Under the pieces are notes generated by a model that saw only the letters and a program-made list of their open reading frames with translations, had not been told where the DNA came from and searched no databases. DNA of 64,000 nucleotides from Enterococcus termitis (GTDB taxonomy: Bacteria; Bacillota; Bacilli; Lactobacillales; Enterococcaceae), in assembly GCF_001730305.1 (NCBI RefSeq), contig NZ_MIJY01000023.1:62001-126000 (forward strand). Direction: 5' to 3'. A program made the position numbers and the translations under genes. Positions 9,611 to 19,762 of the stretch are shown here, in pieces; the stretch's first letter is position 1, and the number at the start of each line of letters is the position of its first letter.

Positions 9611-9648
9611 GAAAAAAGGCACATTCTAATCAAAAAAGAATGTGCCCC
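9611..9648 (-). terminator. terminator of the DUF1827 gene
   Basis: GGCACATTCT/AGAATGTGCC is a perfect 10-base stem. On the minus strand it is followed by a T-run, so it ends the gene at 9654-9977. Confidence 0.85.
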
Positions 9649-9653
9649 TTTAG

Positions 9654-9977
9654 TTATTGTTCAACTAAACTTGATGTAACAGGAATCGAAATTTCAGTCA
9701 CATCTTTTAGTTCAATGATTGAAATATCTTCTTTCTTGTATTTTTCTTTAGGAATACGTTTTAGAAAATAAGCTAAGATTTCATTGATTTCAGTTTTTCG
9801 AACTGCACGTTTTTTGTTAACGATCAAAATTTCAGCATGCTTTGTTGCTTCAGAATAAACAACAGTGGTATTGCCCGCTGAATAGACTTTAACAAAATAG
9901 GCATCGGTATTTTCCAGTTGTTTATTGACTAATTGTTTGTAGCTGTTGGTTACATTGACTAATTTCATTTTTTTCAC
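9654..9977 (-). CDS. DUF1827 family protein
   Basis: This 107-residue protein begins MKKMKLVNVTNSYKQLV and contains KVYSAGNTTVVYSEA. I recognise it as the lactobacillales-specific DUF1827 family. It has no membrane segment and no catalytic motif. It is strongly charged with many Lys residues and predicted soluble. GAGGTG lies upstream of the start. It sits next to clpE but has its own terminator. Function is unknown. Confidence 0.7.
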   Translation of the reverse strand: MKKMKLVNVTNSYKQLVNKQLENTDAYFVKVYSAGNTTVVYSEATKHAEILIVNKKRAVRKTEINEILAYFLKRIPKEKYKKEDISIIELKDVTEISIPVTSSLVEQ

Positions 9978-10218
9978 CTCAATTTAGTTCGATAGTTTTG
10001 ATAAATTAGAAACGGAATATTCGCAGACTAAAAGAGCTGGAATAAACTTTCTTAAAATTTGATGTATATTCACTCATTTTTATTATAAATTTTTTTAGCC
10101 TAAATAAAAAGAATTTTGTCTTAAAAATTTAAAAAAACGTAGAATATTTTGATTTTTGTACTCATTTTCTTGATTTCAAAGACTCATTTACCTTTAGAAA
10201 ATATATTTGCGCTAAATA
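9978..10218. other. AT-rich gap between the DUF1827 gene and clpE
   Basis: This is very AT-rich intergenic DNA holding the presumed minus-strand promoter of the DUF1827 gene. I see no open reading frame, repeat or RNA-like structure in it. Confidence 0.5.
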
Positions 10219-10259
10219 AAAAGCTCGATACCGACCAATTTGGTCAATACCGAGCTTTT
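10219..10259 (-). terminator. terminator of clpE
   Basis: AAAGCTCGGTATTGACC pairs with GGTCGGTATCGAGCTTT on the minus strand, with two mismatches, and is followed by TTATT. Confidence 0.85.
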
Positions 10260-10289
10260 GTGAATAGCATTTACATTCTAACGTTGAGT

Positions 10290-12563
10290 TTATTCTTCAG
10301 TTGGTTGTTCGTTCTCTTTTGAATCTGATGGAGTAGAATCTGAGACAACCGAATTGTTTGCGCCAGTAACAATGATTTTTCCTTCATCATCTAATTTAGC
10401 CACTAACTCATGATCTTCAGGGTGATCCAAATAGTATTCAGCAATGCCATCTTCGATCTGTTCTTGAATCGTTCGGCGTAATGGTCGAGCACCCATTGAC
10501 GGATCATAACCTAAATCAACTAATTTTTCTTTAACGTCTGTTGGTACCTCAATGTGGATTTTTTGATGTCCAAGCAAGCTATTAACGTCATCTAACATCA
10601 AGCTGACGATGTTCATCAAGTTTTCTTTGCTCAATGCTTTAAACTCGACAATACCATCAAAACGATTTAAGAATTCAGGTGTAAAGAAGTTGTTTAATTG
10701 ACCTAAAACAGACTTAGTGATTCCCTCACGAGCAGCACCAAACCCAACATTCGCTTCTACATTACCTGTACCAGCGTTACTTGTCATAATGATAATGGTA
10801 TCCTTGAAGCTGACAGTTCTTCCTTGCGCATCAGTCAAACGACCATCGTCAAGAATTTGTAAGAACATGTGCAATACATCTGGATGCGCTTTTTCGATTT
10901 CATCAAGTAATACTAAGCTATAAGGATTACGACGAACTTTTTCTGTTAATTGACCAGCTTCATCATAACCAACATATCCTGGAGGTGAACCGATCAATTT
11001 GGAAACACTGTGTTTTTCCATGTATTCACTCATATCAAAACGAATCATTGAGTCTTCAGAACCAAATAATTCAAATGCTAGCTGTTTTGCTAACTCGGTT
11101 TTTCCGACACCAGTTGGTCCCACAAATAAGAAGGAACCAATTGGACGATTCTGTTTGCCCAAACCAACGCGGTTTCGGCGGATTGCTTTAGACACTTTGT
11201 CGACTGCGTCATCTTGTCCAACAACATGAGCTTTTAAATCGTCTGCTAAGTTTTTTAATTGTGTTTGTTCTTTTTCTTTCAAGTCACCAACTGGAATTCC
11301 AGTTTTTTGTTCAACGATTGCTTCAATGTTTTTTTCATCGATCACAGGTGTTTCTTCATCGCTGATTTGTTTTTCTTTCATCGCTTGCAATTTATTGATT
11401 TGATCACGGTAATAAGCCGCTTTTTCAAAATCTTCTTCTGCAGACGCTTGTTGTTTTTGCTGTTCAGCATCAGCTAATTTCTTTTCGATTGTTTTAGGGT
11501 CGACGATTTGAATGGTTAAGTTCATTTTAGAACCTGACTCATCCAATAAATCGATCGCTTTGTCTGGCAAGAAACGGTCTTGAATATAACGATTTGATAA
11601 GGTTGCCGCTGCTTTGATCGCTTCATCCGTATATTTCACATGATGATAGTCTTCATAGCGTTTTTGCAAACCTTTAAGAATCGCGATCGTTTCATCGACT
11701 GTTGGTTCATCGACGCGAACAGGCTGCATCCGACGCTCTAAAGCAGCATCCTTTTCAATGATTCGGTATTCATTTAAAGTAGTGGCACCGACCATTTGTA
11801 ATTCACCACGAGCCAAAGCTGGCTTCAAAATGTTGCCGGCATCCATATTTCCATCGCCAGCGGCACCTGCTCCAACGATTTCATGGACTTCATCAATAAA
11901 TAAAATGACGTTTTCTGCTTGTTTGATTTCTTCGATCAACTTTTGCATACGTTCTTCAAATTGACCACGGATTCCTGTACCTTGAACTAAGGAAACGACG
12001 TCTAAACGAATCACTTCTTTATCCAATAATTTTTGCGGAACATCGCCATCTACGATTTTTTGGGCTAAACCTTCAACAACGGCTGTTTTACCAACACCAG
12101 GCTCCCCAATCAAAACAGGATTATTCTTTGTACGGCGATTGAGGATTTCAATCACACGTTTGATTTCTTCGTCCCGTCCAACGACAGGATCGATGTCGCC
12201 ATTTCGTGCGGCTTGAGTGATATTGATACCATATTCTCCAAGTAACCCTTCGCCTTGTCCAGCGCCGCCGCGTGGAGGTTGTCCGCCATTAAAGCCATTT
12301 CCATCACCAAACTGAGTCGGTGGGGTTTGTCCATTCGGATTTCCTTGCTGTTCCTGCATCTGACGAGACAAAGAACGATAAAGATCATCTAAACTTCCAA
12401 AACCAAATGGATCTTGTTGAGACATTGTAGGTTGATTATCATTTGCTTGTGCTTTTAATTTTTGGTAGCAACTTTGACAATAGTCCAGTTGTTTTCTTTG
12501 ACCATTGACATTCGCATATAAATGGATTGTTGCTGGATTTTGTTGACAATTTTGACAGATCAT
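10290..12563 (-). CDS. clpE: ATP-dependent protease ATPase subunit ClpE
   Basis: ClpE is an Hsp100 unfoldase that pairs with ClpP in heat and protein-damage stress. The 757 residues show the diagnostic N-terminal zinc finger (CQNC near residue 3 and CQSC near 33), AAA module 1 (GEPGVGKT), a UVR motif in the middle ([17 protein letters not shown]), AAA module 2 ([20 protein letters not shown]) and a C-terminal D2 domain. I start at ATG 12563 because homologues begin M-x-CQNC. The in-frame GTG at 12575 is only one base from AAGGA and cannot use it. Regulation by CtsR is shown by the operator at 12634-12650. Confidence 0.96.
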   Translation of the reverse strand: MICQNCQQNPATIHLYANVNGQRKQLDYCQSCYQKLKAQANDNQPTMSQQDPFGFGSLDDLYRSLSRQMQEQQGNPNGQTPPTQFGDGNGFNGGQPPRGGAGQGEGLLGEYGINITQAARNGDIDPVVGRDEEIKRVIEILNRRTKNNPVLIGEPGVGKTAVVEGLAQKIVDGDVPQKLLDKEVIRLDVVSLVQGTGIRGQFEERMQKLIEEIKQAENVILFIDEVHEIVGAGAAGDGNMDAGNILKPALARGELQMVGATTLNEYRIIEKDAALERRMQPVRVDEPTVDETIAILKGLQKRYEDYHHVKYTDEAIKAAATLSNRYIQDRFLPDKAIDLLDESGSKMNLTIQIVDPKTIEKKLADAEQQKQQASAEEDFEKAAYYRDQINKLQAMKEKQISDEETPVIDEKNIEAIVEQKTGIPVGDLKEKEQTQLKNLADDLKAHVVGQDDAVDKVSKAIRRNRVGLGKQNRPIGSFLFVGPTGVGKTELAKQLAFELFGSEDSMIRFDMSEYMEKHSVSKLIGSPPGYVGYDEAGQLTEKVRRNPYSLVLLDEIEKAHPDVLHMFLQILDDGRLTDAQGRTVSFKDTIIIMTSNAGTGNVEANVGFGAAREGITKSVLGQLNNFFTPEFLNRFDGIVEFKALSKENLMNIVSLMLDDVNSLLGHQKIHIEVPTDVKEKLVDLGYDPSMGARPLRRTIQEQIEDGIAEYYLDHPEDHELVAKLDDEGKIIVTGANNSVVSDSTPSDSKENEQPTEE

Positions 12564-12633
12564 AGGATAAAACACGTCCTTTCAAATAAGACTAATCATG
12601 TATCAAAGTCAATGTAAGAAAGTCAAAAAATGG

Positions 12634-12650
12634 TTGACCATTTTTGACCT
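12634..12650 (-). promoter_or_regulatory. CtsR operator upstream of clpE
   Basis: On the minus strand this reads GGTCAAAAATGGTCAAC, a direct heptamer repeat fitting the CtsR consensus RGTCAAANANRGTCAAA at all but the last base. A possible TTGACT -35 box follows it. Heat-shock derepression of clpE is expected. Confidence 0.88.
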
Positions 12651-12759
12651 TTGAGAATATTATAGCATCTTTTTAAGAAGAAGCAAGTATTTGGTTTTGG
12701 GTAAATCGTTGTTTGAAGCTACGATCGGTTGGATGCTAAAGCTAGAAAATTGGTGATCA

Positions 12760-12790
12760 AAAAAGGAATAGCAAAAATGCTATTCCTTTA
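12760..12790 (-). terminator. terminator of the secreted metalloprotease gene
   Basis: AAAGGAATAGCA pairs with TGCTATTCCTTT around a short T loop and is followed by T residues on the minus strand. Confidence 0.9.
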
Positions 12791-12801
12791 ATACGATTCA
12801 G

Positions 12802-15800
12802 TTATTCGGAAATTTTTTCTCTAGTGTAGGTTCCTGCATCGGTTTGATTCGTTAAGAAATCAAGAGAGGAGCTATATTTCTTTCCGGAAGCTTCGTGAAT
12901 CCATTTCCCAGAATAAGGGGAAGTGTCTTTTACTATAAGATTCTCAGTACCGTTAAATTTAGTATGCTGACCTAAGATTAGAGTATCGAGCATTTTGGTA
13001 TAACTAAACATATTTTTTGATTGTTGAAGTTTTTCTGTATTAAAGCCAGAAAGATCAAGTTTAGAAAGTGTCATTGAACTATCAAACATGGAGGTCATAT
13101 CTACTACATTTTTCGTGTCAAAGTTTGAAATATTTAATTCTTTAAGTGTTTTCATATACTTAAACATAGAGTTCATGTTAGTTACATTTTTAGTATTGAA
13201 AGTAGATAAATCTAATTTAGTTATTTTTACTAAAGAAGAAAACATATAACCCATATTCGTAACATTTTCCGTGTTAAAACTTGAAAGATCCAGTGTCAAT
13301 AATTCGTATGAATAGGCGAACATAGTGGACATGTTTGTAACATTAGTTGTGTTGAAAGTAGATAAGTCTAGATTAGTCAAAGCTTTAGCGTTTATAAACA
13401 TACTAGACATATTTTTTACATTTTTAGTATTGAGATAGCTTATATTTTTGAGCTCAGCTAGTTCTGATAAGTCGGAAAAAAGATAGGATGAGTCTTCAGC
13501 CAAATTGATTGGTTGGGTAAAGTCAATAGACTTAATTTTTTTTTCGTTTAGCTGCGGATTTTTTTCTATAATTGACCTAATGGAATGATACCGTTTAGTA
13601 TCAGGGAAATCACCCTTACCGAAAGTAACTGTCTGCGTTTGTTCATCCCAACTCCATGGAACTGTTCCGTAGTGGTTCTCTTGAAAGAATTCTCTATTAT
13701 AAGTTCCGGCTCCGTTTTGATTTGCCAAGAAATCATTATTAGAACGATATTTCTTTCCTGAAGCTTCGTGAATCCATTTCCCAGAATAAGGGTAAGTGTT
13801 TTTTATTATAAGATTCTCAGTACCGTTAAATTTAGTATGCTGACCTAAGATTAGAGTATCGAGCATTTGGGTAAAACTGAACATATTTTTTGATTGTTCA
13901 AGGCTTTCTAGATTGAAGCTTGATAAATCAATTTTTGAGAGTGCTTTTGCGTAACTGAACATAGAGGTCATGTCTATTACTTTCTTGGTATTAAGGTAAT
14001 TACTATTTTTTACATCCGTTAATTCATAGAGATAAGAGAATAGATAAGATGAATTCTCAGCCAATTCAATTGGTTGGGTAAAGACAATGCGTTTAATTTT
14101 CTTACCCTGTAAGCTTTTGTCATTCTCTATGATAGAGTGAATAGAAGTATTCATTCTAGTATCAGGAAACTCACCTTTACCGAAAGTAATAGTTTGTGTA
14201 GACTCATCCCATTTCCACGGCACTGTTCCAAAGTGGTTATCCTGATAAACTTCTCTAAAATAAGTTCCAGATTCAGTGTGATTGCTTAAAAAATCGTCAT
14301 TAGAAGTATATTTTTCCCCAGACTCTTTATGAATCCACTTTCCGCTGTGAGGATAGTTTTCTTTTGTGGAAAGATAAACATAGTTTGGAAGTCTAGATTT
14401 TTTACCTAACACAATCGTTTCTAATTTATCTGACTTATGGAAGAGTTGACGTACATCCTTTACATTTTCTATAGCGAAACTAGATAGATTTATTTTTGTC
14501 AATGCGTTCATTCCGGAAAATGCAGCAAACATAGTTGTAACATTTTCTGTTTTGAAATTAGAAAGGTTTAGTTCCTTTATTGCGGAAGCTGCATAAAACA
14601 TAGCATACATATTTTTAACTTTTCCTGTATTAAAGTTAGATAGATCTAAAGAAGTTGCGGCAATACCATAAAACATATGGCTCATATCTGTAACATTTGA
14701 AGTATTAAAGTTAGATAGGTCTATTTTTGTTAAGGAGTGGGTTCTTCCAAACATAGATTTCATAGTAGAAACATTTTCAGTATTAAAACTAGATAAATCA
14801 ATAGTGGCTAAGGAAAAAGCTTCATTGAACATACCAGACATATTCGTTACTTTAGAGGTATTAAAGCTAGATAGATCCAAAGAACGTAATTTACTTGTTT
14901 TATCAAATAGATTGCTCATATTTTTTACATTATTAGTATGAAGCTGCTGAATATTGTTAATACTAATTAATTCAGTCAAATTAGAGAATAGATAGGATGA
15001 GTTCTCTGCTAATTCAATTGGTTTAGTAAAGACAATATGTTTGATTTTCATCCCATTCAATTGACTATTTTTTTCTATTGCTTTTTGTAAAGAATTATTA
15101 TTAATTGTGTTAGGAAATGCTCCTTCACCAAAAGTAATAGTTTGTGTTTGCTCCTCCCATTCCCACGGCACTGTACCAAAATAATTAGACTTAACAGTCA
15201 GAGTCATCGAATCTTTCACACCAGTATCTTTAGAAGTAACAGTTACGATAACTTTTCCAGATTTTTTGGCAGTTAGAAGTCCATCTTCCGTGATTGTTGC
15301 CACGGTATCATCTGAAACACTCCAAAGCATTGACTTATCATGAGCATCTTCAGGCGAAATAGTAGCAGATAACTTTAATGTTTGACCAGCTTCAACCTCT
15401 GATTCTATAGAAGAAATCTGAATAGCGTCCACTTTTCTCTTAAATGATACATTCATTTTATCTTGAGAATAATCTTCTATAGAAATATCAAAATCGATTG
15501 GGCTATTGTCAGGCAATAAACTGGAAGGAGTTGTCGTTCTAGTTAATTCTGTTACCTGTCTGGTCCCTTTGATATTCATCCCTCTATAGTAAAAACCATC
15601 TAAATTACTATACATACCTGCGTTTAATTTAGAATAACCAAGTTGACTTTCGTCGGCTTCTTTTAATGTCACAATTTGTTCGCCAACACCGTTATTTTTA
15701 GCAATATTTTCATTTACATAATAGATGCCGATTCCTCCTGAATGGATATATCCTTTCATGGCAGCATCAAACCCTTTAGGTTGACGATTTTCAATCAAAT

Positions 15801-17049
15801 AGTATTGATTTGGATCGGATGTTTCAATTTTTGCTATATTGACATCATCCTGCTGTAGCTCATTAATAGATAAAGTTTGAGACGTATTTATTATAGTTGG
15901 TTCGACTATACCTAATTGAACTTTTGAGTAAGCATCAAAATGGGCGGGATAAGAACCGCTTAATTTTCCATTCATTGTAGTATGGCTATCAGACATTACA
16001 CTGTATCTACCTAGTCCTTGTCCAGTAGTTCCAACTGGATTGTATAAATCTGGCAACCCTAAGTCATGACCTAATTCATGTACAATCGTTCCAATAGTTG
16101 ACTGATTATCTTTTTCATGTGAATAATATTTTCTTTTATCTGAAACAGCTGTGTACGTATTTAATGAAAGACCATCAACATTTATTTTTCCACCCCAGCG
16201 ATGAGGCCAAATAGTAGGGGAAACCCCAGTTGTTGCATTTGTTGCACTTGCAGCGTAGCCGCTGAAAATTGCTAAGACATGTAATTCGTCGGGCGTAATA
16301 ACCCCACTATTATTTTTATCATACTGTTTTAGGTTCAAATCATTTTTCGCCTGATTTAAAGCTTCATTGAGCATTTCACGTGGCAAAGTGAACTTACCTT
16401 CAGCGTCTGATAGAAAACCAGAGTTAGGATGGTTTTTATTTAATTTAACCTTGATTACCCCATCCTGAGTATCATCTACCTGTGTATTTTTGACTGGGTT
16501 AAATTGGATCATGCCTTTAGTCGCTTCATTATAGTAATCATTCACTGACTCTTGTTGTGAAGCAAAGATCTTGTTGTACCAATCTGATTTACTATATTCA
16601 AGTGGTGTATCATTAAATTCGATCATCACTACGAGTAAATTTCGATTTTGTTTTTGACCTTTAATAGTACGTAAAGCCTTATTTTCTTTAATAATCTCTT
16701 CTGGTTGATTAAAATGCACTTGTGATAAATCTTTTTCATAAGCAACATTTTCTGGTTTAGAATCAATCAGATACTTACTTGTAGTTGCTTTCAATTCTTT
16801 TGTTTCCGGATGAATTGAAGCATAGAACCAATAATTTTTTTCACCTAAAATTAAAAGTTCCTGTGTGTCTTCTACAACAGCATATGATAACCACTCATCG
16901 CCTCTGATTTCAGCCTTGAATGATTGCTTAGTCGGTTGACTAAGTTCTACAAAGCCTCTCATTTCTGCTGGTTCTGCATTGCTTAGTTGTGGAAAATAAA
17001 ATATACTTAACCCAACAAACAACAAAAAATAACAAATTTTTTTCTTCAT
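12802..17049 (-). CDS. secreted M6-type metalloprotease with Ig-like and BspA-like (DUF285) repeats
   Basis: From ATG 17049 the product has 1415 residues. A signal peptide (MKKKICYFLLFVGLSIFYF, cleavage likely after LSNA) is followed by an M6/immune-inhibitor-A-like protease domain. Its zinc motif HELGH is at residues 324-328, with DLGLPDLYNP after it. A BIG2 Ig-like domain (about 538-620) comes next, then three blocks. Each block opens with an FGTVPW-W-TQTITFG module (near 620, 938 and 1123), continues with DUF285 repeats of the type LDLSSFNTxxVTNMxxMF, and closes with GKWIHxxSGxKY. No LPXTG or WxL anchor is present, so it should be released or held non-covalently. An upstream in-frame start at 17133 lacks a signal peptide and is rejected. 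Likely an exoprotease or adhesin. Confidence 0.85.
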   Translation of the reverse strand: MKKKICYFLLFVGLSIFYFPQLSNAEPAEMRGFVELSQPTKQSFKAEIRGDEWLSYAVVEDTQELLILGEKNYWFYASIHPETKELKATTSKYLIDSKPENVAYEKDLSQVHFNQPEEIIKENKALRTIKGQKQNRNLLVVMIEFNDTPLEYSKSDWYNKIFASQQESVNDYYNEATKGMIQFNPVKNTQVDDTQDGVIKVKLNKNHPNSGFLSDAEGKFTLPREMLNEALNQAKNDLNLKQYDKNNSGVITPDELHVLAIFSGYAASATNATTGVSPTIWPHRWGGKINVDGLSLNTYTAVSDKRKYYSHEKDNQSTIGTIVHELGHDLGLPDLYNPVGTTGQGLGRYSVMSDSHTTMNGKLSGSYPAHFDAYSKVQLGIVEPTIINTSQTLSINELQQDDVNIAKIETSDPNQYYLIENRQPKGFDAAMKGYIHSGGIGIYYVNENIAKNNGVGEQIVTLKEADESQLGYSKLNAGMYSNLDGFYYRGMNIKGTRQVTELTRTTTPSSLLPDNSPIDFDISIEDYSQDKMNVSFKRKVDAIQISSIESEVEAGQTLKLSATISPEDAHDKSMLWSVSDDTVATITEDGLLTAKKSGKVIVTVTSKDTGVKDSMTLTVKSNYFGTVPWEWEEQTQTITFGEGAFPNTINNNSLQKAIEKNSQLNGMKIKHIVFTKPIELAENSSYLFSNLTELISINNIQQLHTNNVKNMSNLFDKTSKLRSLDLSSFNTSKVTNMSGMFNEAFSLATIDLSSFNTENVSTMKSMFGRTHSLTKIDLSNFNTSNVTDMSHMFYGIAATSLDLSNFNTGKVKNMYAMFYAASAIKELNLSNFKTENVTTMFAAFSGMNALTKINLSSFAIENVKDVRQLFHKSDKLETIVLGKKSRLPNYVYLSTKENYPHSGKWIHKESGEKYTSNDDFLSNHTESGTYFREVYQDNHFGTVPWKWDESTQTITFGKGEFPDTRMNTSIHSIIENDKSLQGKKIKRIVFTQPIELAENSSYLFSYLYELTDVKNSNYLNTKKVIDMTSMFSYAKALSKIDLSSFNLESLEQSKNMFSFTQMLDTLILGQHTKFNGTENLIIKNTYPYSGKWIHEASGKKYRSNNDFLANQNGAGTYNREFFQENHYGTVPWSWDEQTQTVTFGKGDFPDTKRYHSIRSIIEKNPQLNEKKIKSIDFTQPINLAEDSSYLFSDLSELAELKNISYLNTKNVKNMSSMFINAKALTNLDLSTFNTTNVTNMSTMFAYSYELLTLDLSSFNTENVTNMGYMFSSLVKITKLDLSTFNTKNVTNMNSMFKYMKTLKELNISNFDTKNVVDMTSMFDSSMTLSKLDLSGFNTEKLQQSKNMFSYTKMLDTLILGQHTKFNGTENLIVKDTSPYSGKWIHEASGKKYSSSLDFLTNQTDAGTYTREKISE
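12878..13027 (-). repeat. internal near-identical repeat, copy A
   Basis: About 150 bases encoding the closing GKWIH module and the end of a DUF285 block are almost identical to 13749-13898. The identity is at DNA level, including third codon positions, which points to recent duplication or gene conversion inside the gene. Confidence 0.85.
13749..13898 (-). repeat. internal near-identical repeat, copy B
   Basis: This is the partner of 12878-13027, about 870 bases away within the same gene. Recombination between the two copies would delete or add one whole repeat block in frame. Confidence 0.85.
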
Positions 17050-17259
17050 ACCTAAATCCCTCTCCTTTTTTGTTATTAAAAAATAATTATACCAAAATGA
17101 AGAAATAGAAAGTAGCTGTTTAGTGATTTTCATATAAAAAATATTTTTTTCGTCATTATATATACTTACTTTAAAACAATGAACTCGATTGACAAATTAG
17201 ACAATTTACCAATTTTATCCTAAAATGACAACAAATAAAAAAGAAAGTGGTGTGATTAA

Positions 17260-17454
17260 GTGATTGAAAACCCATTTAAAAAACAAATTGAGGACTTACG
17301 AGTGGGGACCATTTCAGAGATTATTGTAGATCCAAAAGATTTTCCAGCATTTAGAGAAGTATGGAAGAATTTACCAGATCGGATGTCGATTGTCGGAGAA
17401 GCTGGATTAAATGGACGAATTATATATCGTCATATGAAGGAAGAAAATGAATAG
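17260..17454 (+). CDS. small conserved hypothetical protein
   Basis: The 64-residue product starts at GTG (MIENPFKKQIEDLRVG). It is soluble and charged, with no Cys and no membrane segment; an FPAFREVWKNLP stretch suggests a small alpha/beta fold. The ribosome site (AAAGTGGTG) is weak. It lies directly upstream of the ptsH promoter on the same strand. The coding signal is good (no stops, ordinary codon use, acidic C-terminal tail EENE). I do not recognise the family and assign no function. Confidence 0.6.
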   Translation: MIENPFKKQIEDLRVGTISEIIVDPKDFPAFREVWKNLPDRMSIVGEAGLNGRIIYRHMKEENE

Positions 17455-17488
17455 AGCCTTTTAACCGATAAAAAATAGGTGAAAAGTG

Positions 17489-17517
17489 TTGTAACTACTT
17501 TAAAAAAATGGTAATCT
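17489..17517 (+). promoter_or_regulatory. ptsHI promoter
   Basis: TTGTAA and TAATCT are separated by 17 bases. The leader to the ptsH start is about 100 bases and ends in GAAGGAGACCG. Confidence 0.55.
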
Positions 17518-17624
17518 TAAAAATTGAAAGGGTATTTTTTAGATGTGTGTTTCATTGGAAACAAACAGAGAAAGGAAAACCCTAACATAAAAAATTATTT
17601 TACTTACGAAGGAGACCGATTCAT

Positions 17625-17891
17625 ATGGAAAAGAAAGATTTTCACATCGTAGCAGAAACAGGGATTCACGCTCGTCCAGCTACATTATTAGTACAAACTG
17701 CAAGTAAATTCAACTCAGATATCAACTTAGAATACAAAGGTAAATCTGTTAACCTTAAATCAATCATGGGCGTTATGTCTCTAGGCGTTGGCCAAGGTTC
17801 AGACGTTACTATCTCTGTTGATGGTGTAGACGAAGCAGATGCATTAGCAGCAATCGTTGACACAATGAAAAAAGAAGGATTGTCAGAATAA
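17625..17891 (+). CDS. ptsH: phosphocarrier protein HPr
   Basis: HPr relays phosphate from Enzyme I to sugar-specific EIIA domains and, when phosphorylated on Ser, acts as corepressor of CcpA. The 88 residues show the active-site segment GIHARPA with His15 and the HPr kinase site at Ser46 ([16 protein letters not shown]). AAGGAGACC precedes the ATG. The stop codon overlaps the start of ptsI by one base, so the pair is one operon with coupled translation. HPr-Ser-P/CcpA control is relevant to the cre-like sites in the ureide cluster. Confidence 0.97.
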   Translation: MEKKDFHIVAETGIHARPATLLVQTASKFNSDINLEYKGKSVNLKSIMGVMSLGVGQGSDVTISVDGVDEADALAAIVDTMKKEGLSE

Positions 17892-19618
17892 TGTCTGATA
17901 TGCTAAAAGGAATTGCCGCAAGTGATGGTGTTGCTATCGCTAAAGCTTACCTGTTAGTTCAACCTGATCTATCTTTCGACAAAAAATCTGTAGATGATGT
18001 ATCTGCTGAAGAAAGCCGTTTAGATGATGCATTAGCAAAATCAACGACTGAGTTGCAAGCAATCAGAGAAAAAGCAGCACAAAGCCTTGGCGAAGAAGAA
18101 GCGCAAGTTTTTGATGCGCATTTAATGGTTTTATCTGACCCAGAAATGATTGGTCAAATCAAACAAAACATCCAAGATAACAAAGTAAATGCTGAAGCAG
18201 CATTAAAAGAAGTGACTGATATGTATATCGGTATGTTCGAAGCAATGGATGACAATGCCTACATGCAAGAACGTGCAGCAGATATTCGTGACGTTGCTAA
18301 ACGTATTTTAGCTCACTTGTTGGGAGTGACTCTTCCAAATCCTTCAATGATTAACGAAGAAGTAGTTGTGGTTGCCCATGACTTGACTCCAAGTGATACT
18401 GCTCAATTAGACCGTACGTATGTAAAAGCATTCGTAACGGATATCGGCGGACGTACATCTCACTCAGCTATTATGGCGCGTTCTCTTGAAATTCCTGCAA
18501 TCGTAGGAACAAAAGAAATCACTTCTAAAGTGAAAGAAGGCGACATTTTAGCAGTTAATGGGATCGATGGCGATGTCATCGTACACCCAACAGATGCTGA
18601 AAAAGCTGATTTTGAAGCAAAAGGAAAAGCATATGCTGACCTTAAAGCTGAATGGGATAAATTAAAACATGCTGAAACAGTAACTGCTGATGGCAAACAT
18701 ATTGAATTAGCTGCAAACATTGGTACACCTAAAGATTTAGAAGGCGTACACAATAACGGCGGAGAAGCTGTTGGTTTATATCGTACAGAATTCTTATATA
18801 TGGATTCTCCAGATTTCCCAACAGAAGAAGATCAATACCAAGCCTATAAAGCAGTATTAGAAGGCATGGATGGAAAACCTGTTGTGGTTCGTACGATGGA
18901 TATCGGTGGAGATAAAGAATTACCTTATCTTCAATTACCGCATGAAATGAACCCATTCTTAGGTTACCGTGCATTACGTATTAGTTTATCTGAACGTGGT
19001 GACGAAATGTTCCGTACGCAAATGCGTGCGTTGCTTCGTGCTTCTGTTCATGGTAACTTACGTATCATGTTCCCAATGGTTGCTACATTGAAAGAATTCA
19101 GAGCAGCGAAAAAAATCTTCGACGAAGAAAAAGCAAAATTAGTTTCTGAAGGAACAAGCGTTTCTGATACGATTCAAGTTGGTATCATGATCGAAATTCC
19201 TGCAGCAGCTGTGATTGCAGATAAATTCGCTAAAGAAGTTGATTTCTTCAGTATCGGAACAAACGATTTGATCCAATACACAATGGCAGCAGACCGTATG
19301 AACGAACGCGTTTCTTACCTATATCAACCTTACAACCCTTCAATTTTACGTTTAATCAAAAACGTAATCGATGCATCTCATGCTGAAGGTAAATGGACTG
19401 GTATGTGTGGAGAAATGGCAGGAGATCAAACTGCGGTGCCTCTATTAGTAGGTATGGGCTTAGATGAGTTCTCAATGAGCGCTACATCTATCCTTAAAAC
19501 ACGTAGCTTGATGAAACGTCTAGATACTAAGAAAATGACTGAACTTGCGGATCGTGCGTTGAATGACTGCGATACAATGGAAGAAGTTATGGAATTAGTT
19601 GAAGAGTTCACTAAGTAA
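17891..19618 (+). CDS. ptsI: phosphoenolpyruvate-protein phosphotransferase (PTS Enzyme I)
   Basis: Enzyme I autophosphorylates from PEP and passes the phosphate to HPr in the cytoplasm. The 575 residues have the usual length. The N-terminal HPr-binding helical domain is followed by the phosphohistidine loop [18 protein letters not shown] (His near 190). The PEP-binding TIM barrel carries RTEFLYMD and the C-terminal [10 protein letters not shown] motif. Translation starts at the TAATG overlap with ptsH. The cognate sugar permease is elsewhere, although a fructose-type EII begins at the right edge of this window. Confidence 0.97.
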   Translation: MSDMLKGIAASDGVAIAKAYLLVQPDLSFDKKSVDDVSAEESRLDDALAKSTTELQAIREKAAQSLGEEEAQVFDAHLMVLSDPEMIGQIKQNIQDNKVNAEAALKEVTDMYIGMFEAMDDNAYMQERAADIRDVAKRILAHLLGVTLPNPSMINEEVVVVAHDLTPSDTAQLDRTYVKAFVTDIGGRTSHSAIMARSLEIPAIVGTKEITSKVKEGDILAVNGIDGDVIVHPTDAEKADFEAKGKAYADLKAEWDKLKHAETVTADGKHIELAANIGTPKDLEGVHNNGGEAVGLYRTEFLYMDSPDFPTEEDQYQAYKAVLEGMDGKPVVVRTMDIGGDKELPYLQLPHEMNPFLGYRALRISLSERGDEMFRTQMRALLRASVHGNLRIMFPMVATLKEFRAAKKIFDEEKAKLVSEGTSVSDTIQVGIMIEIPAAAVIADKFAKEVDFFSIGTNDLIQYTMAADRMNERVSYLYQPYNPSILRLIKNVIDASHAEGKWTGMCGEMAGDQTAVPLLVGMGLDEFSMSATSILKTRSLMKRLDTKKMTELADRALNDCDTMEEVMELVEEFTK

Positions 19619-19629
19619 TCGAAATGAAT

Positions 19630-19669
19630 AAAAGTAGTCAAATCTTTTGAAGGTTTGACTACTTTTTTT
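19630..19669 (+). terminator. terminator of ptsHI
   Basis: AAAGTAGTCAAA pairs with TTTGACTACTTT and is followed by a run of T. Confidence 0.9.
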
Positions 19670-19762
19670 ATGAAATAAATGATTAAAAAAAGAAAAATAA
19701 GGTTAAGCTCTAAGAAAGAAATTCGTATTCAATTCAAATGACAACAAATTTTTTTTGCACAA

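Noticed and set aside
12885-16000. A tandem-repeat minisatellite in non-coding DNA
   Set aside because: The periodicity comes from DUF285 protein repeats in a single long intact reading frame.
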